Made by a program: the position numbers and the translations under genes. The notes beneath the pieces were generated by a model. It did no database searches. It was not told the origin of the DNA and was given only the letters and a program-made list of their open reading frames with translations. A DNA stretch of 30,153 nt, from NCBI GenBank assembly GCA_039811865.1, contig JBDHZK010000012.1, positions 1 to 30,153 of the forward strand. Direction: 5' to 3'. Shown here in pieces: positions 24,613 to 30,153 of this stretch. The first letter of the stretch is position 1. Each line of letters opens with the position of its first letter. This stretch comes from JBDHZK01 sp039811865. Lineage in GTDB: Bacteria > Actinomycetota > Actinomycetes > Propionibacteriales > Propionibacteriaceae.

Positions 24613-25521
24613 TCAGAACAGCGCGCTCATCAACTCACGCCGGGCTTTCAGGACGTCTGGGTCGGCGTTGCCGATCAGCTCGAACAACTCCAGCAGGCGC
24701 AGCCGCACGCGGTCGCGCTCAGCACCCGACGTCTCGCGGACGACGCGGATCAGGCGTCCGAACGCCTGGGGCAACAAGTTGGCGACCAACTCCAGGTCGG
24801 CGGCGGTGAGTTGGGCATCGATGTCGTCCGGGTGATCCGTCGCGTACTCCAGGGCGACCTTCGGGTCGACGTCGCCCAGCCGGTCGAGCAGGGCGGCCTG
24901 GGCTCGCCCCAGTTTGGCCTCCGCGTCGCCCGGCGACTGGGCCAAGATCTTGTCGAACTCGGCGACCGCGAGGGCGTAGTCGCCGGTCTGCAGCGCCTCG
25001 TCCGCGGCGGCGTACTTGGGGTCCGGCGCGACCTCGTCCGTGCCCTCGGCTCCCGCCTGCTTGGCGACCGGCTCGGCGCGTCCGGTGACACCGTTGGCCA
25101 CCGCGGCCTGAACGAGTTGGGAGATCAGGGCCGCGACCTCGGCCTTGGGCTTGGTGCCCTGGAACAGCGGGGCGAGTTGCCCGCCGAGCACGCCGACCAC
25201 GGTCGGGACGGCCTGGATGCCGAAAACCTGCGGGATCTGTTGGGCGACGTCCACGTTCACGCGGGCGAGCAGATACTGGCCGCCGGCGGCGTTCGCGAGC
25301 TCGATCAGGTCCGCGGACAGTTGGTCGGCCCCCTGGGCGCGCGGCGAATACAACTCGACGACGATCGGGTGCTGCACCGACTTGCGCATCACGGATTCGA
25401 AGTTGCCCTCGTCCACGTCGACGACATAGGACGTCCCAGCCGGCGGCGCCGCCTTCGGCGCCAGGGTGGACAAATCGACGATGCCGGAACGATTGAAGCT
25501 CGCATGGGTCATGTGGGACAT
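24613..25521 (-). CDS. Thioredoxin-fold, TPR-like protein (YbbN/CnoX-type)
   Basis: Residues about 33-140 form a thioredoxin domain: the region after VVELYSP has the usual strand order and the cis-proline at P106 (QAVPTVVG). The redox motif CxxC is absent; SPRAQGAD occupies its place and there is no cysteine there. The C-terminal half (about 165-300) is helical with TPR-like repeats (AADEALQTGDYALAVAEFDKILAQSPGDAEAK). This domain order and length match the E. coli chaperone-like YbbN. It could help protect or fold proteins without disulfide exchange. In mycobacteria a thioredoxin gene (Rv1324) lies close to glgB and glgE, so the location is likely conserved. The start at 25521 is uncertain; the ATG at 25512 is an alternative. 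It converges on the NUDIX gene. Confidence 0.85.
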   Translation of the reverse strand: MSHMTHASFNRSGIVDLSTLAPKAAPPAGTSYVVDVDEGNFESVMRKSVQHPIVVELYSPRAQGADQLSADLIELANAAGGQYLLARVNVDVAQQIPQVFGIQAVPTVVGVLGGQLAPLFQGTKPKAEVAALISQLVQAAVANGVTGRAEPVAKQAGAEGTDEVAPDPKYAAADEALQTGDYALAVAEFDKILAQSPGDAEAKLGRAQAALLDRLGDVDPKVALEYATDHPDDIDAQLTAADLELVANLLPQAFGRLIRVVRETSGAERDRVRLRLLELFELIGNADPDVLKARRELMSALF

Positions 25522-25574
25522 TCTGTCAGCCCGCCCGATTCGCTCGAGCCTGCCCGCCGGCGAAGACCAACAGG

Positions 25575-25580
25575 CATGAT
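25575..25580 (+). promoter_or_regulatory. pgm: Candidate -10 box for leaderless pgm transcript
   Basis: CATGAT differs from TANNNT only at the first base and ends 6 nt before the pgm ATG at 25587. There is no Shine-Dalgarno, and out-of-frame ATGs lie at 25576 and 25579, so initiation directly at the A of the start codon would avoid them. Confidence 0.35.
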
Positions 25581-25586
25581 GGCACC

Positions 25587-27215
25587 ATGGTTCACGAACG
25601 CGCAGGGCAGCTGGCGCAGCCCCAAGATCTCATCGACATTGACGCCGTGATCGGCGCCTACTACGACCTCACCCCCGACCCCGACAACCCCGACCAGCAG
25701 GTCGTTTTCGGCACGTCCGGACACCGTGGGGCCAGCCTCGACGCCGCCTTCAACGATGCTCACATCGCCGCCACCACGCAGGCGATCGTCGAGTACCGCG
25801 CGTCCCAGGGGATCACCGGTCCGCTGTTCATCGGCAAGGACACCCACGGGCTGTCCTACCCGGCGTGGAAGACCGCGATCGAGGTGTTGCACGCCAACGG
25901 CGTCGCCATCCGCGCCGAGCGGGATGAGGACTACACGCCCACGCCCGCGGTGTCCCGCGCGATCATCGTCCACAACAAGACGGCCGGTGACCACAAGGCC
26001 GACGGCATCGTCGTCACACCGTCGCACAACCCGCCCCGCGACGGCGGCTTCAAGTACAACCCGCCGCACGGCGGCCCGGCCGACACCGACGCGACCAAGG
26101 TGATCGCTGCCCGCGCGAACGAGTTGCTCAAGTCCGGCGCCAAGATCGCGCGGACCCCCTATGAGAAGGCCTCGGCCGACGTCACCCGGCACGACTACCG
26201 GACCGCCTACTGCGAGGATCTGCGCAACGCCCTGAACATCGCCGCGATCGCCGACGCGGGCGTCCACATCGGTGCGGATCCGCTGGGCGGCGCCTCGGTG
26301 CAGTACTGGGAGTGGATCTCGGAGAACCTCGGCATCGATTTGACGGTGCTGAACCCGGTGGTCGACCCGGCCTGGCCGTTCATGACGCTGGACTGGGACG
26401 GCAAGATTCGGATGGACTGCTCGTCGCCGTATGCGATGGCCAGCCTGATCGCCAACAAGGCGAACTACGACATCTCGACCGGAAACGATGCCGACTCCGA
26501 CCGGCACGGCATCGTCACGCCCGACTACGGGCTGATGAACCCCAACCACTTCCTCGCCGTCGCGATCCAGTACCTGTACGCAAACCGTCCCGGTTGGCGC
26601 CAGGACGCCGGCATCGGCAAGACGCTGGTCAGCTCGTCCATGATCGACAAGGTCGCCGCCGAACTGGGCCGCAAGCTGGTCGAGGTGCCGGTCGGCTTCA
26701 AGTGGTTTGTCCCGGGTCTGATGACCGGTGACATCGGCTTCGGCGGCGAGGAGTCCGCAGGGGCGTCCTTCCTGGCGCTCGACGGGTCGACCTGGACGAC
26801 CGACAAGGACGGCATCCTGCTCGCCCTGCTGGCAAGCGAGATCAAGGCCGTCACCGGCCGTTCGCCCAGCGAGCACTACAAGGATCTGGAGGACAAGTAC
26901 GGCGTGTCCAGCTATGCGCGCGTCGATGCCCCGGCATCGCGCGAGCAGAAGGCGAAGCTCGCCAAGCTCGCTCCCGAGGATGTCAAGGCGACCGAGTTGG
27001 CCGGCGAGCCGATCTTGCAGCGGCTCACGAACGCTCCCGGCAACGGGGCTCCGATCGGCGGGCTGAAGGTCGTCACCGAGTCCTCGTGGTTCGCCGCTCG
27101 GCCCTCGGGCACCGAGAACGTCTACAAGATCTATGCCGAGAGCCTGAAGGGCCCCGACCACCTCAAGCAGGTGCAGGAGGAGGCCCGCGAGGTCGTCAAC
27201 GCCGCGCTTGGCTGA
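25587..27215 (+). CDS. pgm: Phosphoglucomutase (alpha-D-glucose phosphate-specific)
   Basis: Pgm (542 aa) interconverts glucose-1-phosphate and glucose-6-phosphate and so links glycogen breakdown to central metabolism. The FGTSGHRG N-terminal motif is typical of the bacterial alpha-specific class. The phospho-serine is S146 in VTPSHNPPRDGG. The magnesium loop is GNDADSDRHG with D301, D303 and D305. The sugar-binding GGEESAG and the phosphate-binding RPSGTEN are both present, and the length is full. It is transcribed divergently from the thioredoxin-fold gene, 65 nt away. The start ATG at 25587 has no Shine-Dalgarno but has a -10-like box at the leaderless distance. A very large hairpin lies just after the stop. 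The position beside the GlgE operon suits its role. Confidence 0.97.
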   Translation: MVHERAGQLAQPQDLIDIDAVIGAYYDLTPDPDNPDQQVVFGTSGHRGASLDAAFNDAHIAATTQAIVEYRASQGITGPLFIGKDTHGLSYPAWKTAIEVLHANGVAIRAERDEDYTPTPAVSRAIIVHNKTAGDHKADGIVVTPSHNPPRDGGFKYNPPHGGPADTDATKVIAARANELLKSGAKIARTPYEKASADVTRHDYRTAYCEDLRNALNIAAIADAGVHIGADPLGGASVQYWEWISENLGIDLTVLNPVVDPAWPFMTLDWDGKIRMDCSSPYAMASLIANKANYDISTGNDADSDRHGIVTPDYGLMNPNHFLAVAIQYLYANRPGWRQDAGIGKTLVSSSMIDKVAAELGRKLVEVPVGFKWFVPGLMTGDIGFGGEESAGASFLALDGSTWTTDKDGILLALLASEIKAVTGRSPSEHYKDLEDKYGVSSYARVDAPASREQKAKLAKLAPEDVKATELAGEPILQRLTNAPGNGAPIGGLKVVTESSWFAARPSGTENVYKIYAESLKGPDHLKQVQEEAREVVNAALG

Positions 27216-27236
27216 TCGGCCGGGCGTCTGATCTGA

Positions 27237-27284
27237 ACAAGGTGTTGATTCGGGCCGCTTATCCGGGCCGAATCAACACCTTGT
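27237..27284. terminator. Long hairpin between convergent pgm and dehydrogenase (terminator or repeat element)
   Basis: A 17-bp perfect stem (left arm 27237-27253, ACAAGGTGTTGATTCGG; right arm 27268-27284) is followed by one mismatch and 3 more base pairs, closing a 6-nt loop (CTTATC). It lies 21 nt after the pgm stop and 12 nt before the dehydrogenase stop, so it can act as a bidirectional terminator. No T-run exists on either side. The arms are unusually long and perfect for a terminator and less GC-rich than the surroundings, so it may instead be a dispersed palindromic repeat unit. Confidence 0.75.
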
Positions 27285-27296
27285 GGTCATTGGTCG

Positions 27297-28334
27297 CTAC
27301 GGGACGATGGCGACCTTGATGCCTTCTCCGCCGGCAGAGAACTCGATGCCGGCGATCACGTCCGTCAACGGAAACTTGTGCGTCACGATCTGCTCGGCCG
27401 GGATCCGTCCGCTCTCGATCAGGCGCATCGCGTCCACCACGTTCTCGCGGCGCGAGTTGGAAGCCCCGGTGAGGGTGATCTCGCCGTAGTGCACCAGGTT
27501 GGGGTCGATCGGGACACTCCCCCCGGCGGGGAAGCCGGCAAAGGCGCTGACACGTCCACCCTTGCGCACCAGTTTCAGTGAGTCGGCGAACAACTCCAGG
27601 CGGCCGATGCAGATCACCACGACATCGGCGCCGCGTCCGTCCGTGGCCTGTTTCACGATCTCGCCGAGATCCTCCGACAGCGGGTCGACCACCGTGGTCG
27701 CGCCCAGCGCGGCGGCCGTCGCGCGGCGTCCGGCGGAGACGTCCGAGACGATCACCTGCGACGCACCCGCCAACTGGACCACGCTTTGGTGCAGCAGCCC
27801 GATCGGACCCGCGCCCAGGATGAGCACGGTGTCGCCCACGAACACCTTGTACTGCGCCAATCCGTTGAGGACGCACGACAGCGGTTCGGCAAGGGCCAGG
27901 TACTCGGCCGGCACTTGCTTCTTGGCCACGATCACGTTGCGGCGAGCCACCGCCTGCTCGGGGACGAGCATGTACTCGGCCAAACCGCCGTTGATCCGGT
28001 AACCCACGATGGACTGGTCCAGGCACAGGTGCTCTTGGCCGTGAAGGCAGTAGTGGCAGATGCCGCAAGTGACTTCCGGGCTGACCGCGCACAGGTCGCC
28101 CTCGGAATAGCCCTTGACCCCCTCACCCACCTCGGCGATGCGTCCGGCGATCTCGTGCCCAAGGACGACGCCCCGGTCGATCCCAGCCGACTTCTCGCCC
28201 CGCAGAATGCGGACGTCGGTGCCGCAGACGGTGTTGGCTCCGACCTTGAGCAACAGCTCGCCCGGTCCGGCGTGCGGCGTCGGAATCTCTTCCAGCGCCA
28301 TCTGACCCGGGCCCTTGAAGATGGCGGCAAGCAT
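27297..28334 (-). CDS. Zinc-dependent alcohol/polyol dehydrogenase (MDR family)
   Basis: The 345-residue protein is a medium-chain dehydrogenase that oxidises an alcohol or polyol with NAD(P). Catalytic zinc ligands are C37 (VCGTDVRI), H60-E61 (GHEIAG) and E150. The structural zinc site is complete with C90, C93, C96 and C104 (CGICHYC ... HLC). The Rossmann motif GAGPIG is at residues 174-179. The overall pattern is of the sorbitol/threonine/galactitol-phosphate dehydrogenase type; the substrate cannot be told from sequence. Its ATG shares one base with the aldolase stop (TGATG), so the two are coupled and probably act on linked steps, for example polyol or sugar-phosphate oxidation and cleavage. 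The TetR gene upstream is a possible regulator. Confidence 0.9.
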   Translation of the reverse strand: MLAAIFKGPGQMALEEIPTPHAGPGELLLKVGANTVCGTDVRILRGEKSAGIDRGVVLGHEIAGRIAEVGEGVKGYSEGDLCAVSPEVTCGICHYCLHGQEHLCLDQSIVGYRINGGLAEYMLVPEQAVARRNVIVAKKQVPAEYLALAEPLSCVLNGLAQYKVFVGDTVLILGAGPIGLLHQSVVQLAGASQVIVSDVSAGRRATAAALGATTVVDPLSEDLGEIVKQATDGRGADVVVICIGRLELFADSLKLVRKGGRVSAFAGFPAGGSVPIDPNLVHYGEITLTGASNSRRENVVDAMRLIESGRIPAEQIVTHKFPLTDVIAGIEFSAGGEGIKVAIVP

Positions 28335-29128
28335 CAGGCGGCCTTACCGTGGACGATCCCGCGCAAGCTCTTGGTGGTGGCCACCGGATCGTCGGTATTC
28401 CAGATGTTGCGGCCGAAGATCAGCCCCTTCGCCCCCGCCTTGATCGCCCCGTCGGCCGCGCTCTTGACCGCGTGAGCGTCCCCCTTCGCGCCGCCCAGGG
28501 TGAGCACGGGCACCTCGCCGCAGGCAGCGATCAGGCCCGTCATCGCCTCCTCGCTGCCCAGGTACTCGGTCTTGATGGCGTCCGCGCCACACTCGACGGC
28601 GAGCCGGCAGACCATCTGCAGGTACTCCGGGTCCTTCTGGTCGGTATTGCGGAGCCCCCACAAAGTGCCCTCAACGATCAGGGGGATCCCGACCCGATGC
28701 GCCTCGTGCGCGGCCTTGGCCACGGCGGCCACGTTGTCGGCCATGATGCCGCCGTCCATCGGACGCCCGATCAGGTACATGCAGATCGCCCCGGCCCCAA
28801 GGGCGAGTGCCTCGGCCGGGGTCGTGAGGACGCGGTAGTGCTCGCCCAGTTCGGCCTTCCACCGGGCGTCCAGGTAGGTCCAGTCGGCCCGCAGGACGGC
28901 AACGGGCGCGTTGCGCGGCGCGAACAGTTCGCCGCCGTTGCGCAGGATGCCCGGGTTCACCAGGACGCCGTCCGGTCCGCCGTCGACCACCTTCTTCAGC
29001 AGCTCGAGCGGACGGCGGCCGGGCTCAACCGGCATGGGCATGCTCTGGCCGTGGTCGTAGGCGGTGATCAGGGAACGTCCGGTCTCTGGATCGAACAGGT
29101 GCCGCAGGCGGATCTCGACGCCGCTCAT
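28334..29128 (-). CDS. Class I aldolase (DhnA/LsrF-like)
   Basis: The 264-residue product is a class I (Schiff-base) aldolase of the DhnA/LsrF type. Key features are AYDHG at residues 23-27 near the N-terminus and the likely Schiff-base lysine K186 in ADAIKTEYLG. The phosphate-binding end of the barrel is seen in VLTLGGAKGD and GLIFGRNIW. Family members cleave fructose-1,6-bisphosphate, act as thiolases on phosphorylated autoinducer-2, or make precursors of aromatic compounds, so the substrate here is open. The ATG at 29128 has a strong site AAGGAG 5 nt upstream (29134-29139). The following zinc dehydrogenase is coupled by a 1-nt overlap. No kinase or sugar transporter is in this window to complete a pathway. 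Confidence 0.88.
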   Translation of the reverse strand: MSGVEIRLRHLFDPETGRSLITAYDHGQSMPMPVEPGRRPLELLKKVVDGGPDGVLVNPGILRNGGELFAPRNAPVAVLRADWTYLDARWKAELGEHYRVLTTPAEALALGAGAICMYLIGRPMDGGIMADNVAAVAKAAHEAHRVGIPLIVEGTLWGLRNTDQKDPEYLQMVCRLAVECGADAIKTEYLGSEEAMTGLIAACGEVPVLTLGGAKGDAHAVKSAADGAIKAGAKGLIFGRNIWNTDDPVATTKSLRGIVHGKAA

Positions 29129-29253
29129 GGGTTCTCCTTAACTTGGGGACGCTCGGGCCCGCCTCCGCGCGAGCGCCCGCCTCGTCGCGGGCCGCGTCCA
29201 AGACCATTTTCGCCGTACCGGCGCCGGCAGATCGCGCTCGAGTGGCCGATTGC
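29129..29253. other. Intergenic region between TetR gene and aldolase
   Basis: These 125 nt separate two genes on the same strand. Only the AAGGAG ribosome-binding site of the aldolase is clear (29134-29139). The AT-richer segment around 29198-29215 could hold a promoter or TetR operator, but I see no convincing inverted repeat. No gene is seen in it. Confidence 0.4.
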
Positions 29254-30153
29254 TCACCTGCGCGCGGGCCGAGCATCGGCGCTTGGCCGAAGCGCGCCGG
29301 CCGCCTGCTCCGCGAGCAGAACGTCCGCGCCGACGAGTAGCGCGTCGAGTCGGTCCGGTGTCCACGCGAAGCCGGGGACGACCTCCACGCGGCTCAGGAA
29401 CACCTCGGCCACCGCGAGCGCGCCGGGGGACCACGCGGCGGTCTCACCGCCGAACGCGGCCCGCGGCCGCGGCCTGGTCAGCTCGGGGTTGACGATCGCC
29501 TTGACGGCGACCCCGGTGGCCACCGCACCGGTGGCGAAGGTCAGCTCCAGCCAGCCGCCGTCGCGGGCGTCGCCGGACAGGCGCAGTCCGATCAAACCGG
29601 CCAGGCGCTCGATCAGGGCGGCGCGAGACGAGTGGAAGGCAGCCTCGGTTTGGCTCAGTTGGTCGCCGATGGCGCGGCGCAGATCGCCGTCCGGCAAACC
29701 CGAGAAGGTGGCCGTCAAACAGATGTAGCTGCGCCAGTCGGGTGAGGCGAGCAATGCCTCCAGATCTATCTGATGAACATTGCGGACCACGTCGAGTACC
29801 AGGTTCCAGTCCGCAGCCGGATTCCCGACCCGGGGACGGTGGCGCGCGACCACCTCGGCGGCCGCGGCGCGCAATTTGCCGGACTCGGCGGCGGTGATCC
29901 GATCCAGGTGGGTCCCCGACGCAATCGCCTTCAGCAGATCGGCGTGGAAATGGCAACGGGTGGGCCATTGCCGGTACGCGGACGCACGCGAGACGCCAGC
30001 CGCCTTGATCAGTTCCTCCATCCGAACGTGGTCGATGCCGACGGTCAATCCGTGAGCGGCGACGTGATCGAGCCCGGCGTCGAGCATCCGGCGCCGGGTC
30101 TGGGAGTCCGAGAGCCTCCGGGAATCCCCCGGTGCGCCCCGGCCGGCCGCACC
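29254..30153 (-). CDS. TetR-family transcriptional regulator, 5' partial
   Basis: The helix-turn-helix is visible as RMEELIKAAGVSRASAYRQWPTR, after the typical first helix (RRRMLDAGLDHVAAHGL). The ATG at 30087 would cut off the RRR start of helix 1. The frame upstream continues (SDSQTRRR) to the window edge without a stop and without any ATG, GTG or TTG, so the true start lies outside the window and the gene is partial. The C-terminal ligand-binding domain is about 200 residues and long for the family, ending in a charged tail (PSADARPARR). It sits upstream of the aldolase-dehydrogenase pair on the same strand and may repress it; the ligand is unknown. Confidence 0.85.
   Translation of the reverse strand, partial: GAAGRGAPGDSRRLSDSQTRRRMLDAGLDHVAAHGLTVGIDHVRMEELIKAAGVSRASAYRQWPTRCHFHADLLKAIASGTHLDRITAAESGKLRAAAAEVVARHRPRVGNPAADWNLVLDVVRNVHQIDLEALLASPDWRSYICLTATFSGLPDGDLRRAIGDQLSQTEAAFHSSRAALIERLAGLIGLRLSGDARDGGWLELTFATGAVATGVAVKAIVNPELTRPRPRAAFGGETAAWSPGALAVAEVFLSRVEVVPGFAWTPDRLDALLVGADVLLAEQAAGALRPSADARPARR

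Noticed and set aside
25509..27161. Long minus-strand ORF (550 codons) opposite pgm
   Set aside because: It is the antisense of an intact phosphoglucomutase gene with phosphoserine, metal loop and substrate motifs.
30085..30087. ATG at 30087 as the TetR start
   Set aside because: The conserved basic start of helix 1 (TRRR) lies upstream of it in the same open frame, which reaches the window edge, so the gene is treated as partial.
1..30153. CRISPR array, tRNA or rRNA genes, prophage or insertion sequence
   Set aside because: No regularly spaced direct repeats, no tRNA cloverleaf noticed by eye and no transposase or integrase frame were found. A tRNA scan was not possible here.

Overview
This window is GC-rich DNA with dense, tightly overlapping genes, frequent GTG/TTG starts and several start codons that directly follow a TANNNT-like -10 box. 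Together with the gene content (a DUF222/13E12-type HNH protein, gatCAB next to ligA, the GlgE pathway) this points to a high-GC actinobacterium. A Propionibacteriaceae-like organism is my best guess from gene content, but it is not proven. No tRNA, rRNA, CRISPR array, phage or insertion-sequence gene was recognised.

Layout. (1) 1-1188: 3' part of an HNH-endonuclease/DUF222 gene cut by the window edge. (2) 1201-5748, minus strand: gatC-gatA-gatB and a polytopic membrane protein, each overlapping the next by 4 nt. (3) 5981-8813: a secreted lipoprotein alpha/beta hydrolase, a possible F420-type split-barrel protein, an ACT-domain protein and a small one-helix membrane protein. (4) 8826-14216, minus strand: ligA, a MetE-C-like protein, mnmA and an IscS/NifS cysteine desulfurase. 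The gatCAB / ACT / ligA / MetE-like / mnmA / iscS order matches, from memory, the Rv3009c-Rv3025c neighbourhood of Mycobacterium tuberculosis, so this half is a conserved housekeeping block. (5) 14368-24597, plus strand: glgX with its own promoter and terminator, then the coupled operon glgE-treS-mak-glgB plus a GNAT-remnant/NUDIX protein. (6) 24613-27215: a thioredoxin-fold YbbN-like protein (minus) and phosphoglucomutase (plus). (7) 27297-30153, minus strand: a TetR regulator (5' end outside the window), a class I aldolase and a zinc alcohol dehydrogenase.

How the genes work together. TreS converts trehalose to maltose, Mak phosphorylates maltose to maltose-1-phosphate, GlgE adds maltosyl units to an alpha-1,4-glucan and GlgB branches it. 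GlgX removes branches during breakdown and Pgm links glucose-1-phosphate to glucose-6-phosphate. All predicted catalytic residues are present. GatCAB makes Gln-tRNA(Gln) and/or Asn-tRNA(Asn) by transamidation. IscS and MnmA supply and insert sulfur for 2-thiouridine in tRNA.

Most interesting unexplained signals: a perfect palindrome present in frame in two unrelated genes (HNH and gatA), encoding the same VPAGTSR peptide; a very long near-perfect hairpin between pgm and the dehydrogenase; an identical stop/TTG-start junction in front of both treS and the NUDIX gene; and the GNAT-remnant/NUDIX protein at the end of the GlgE operon. No wholly new system is demonstrated.
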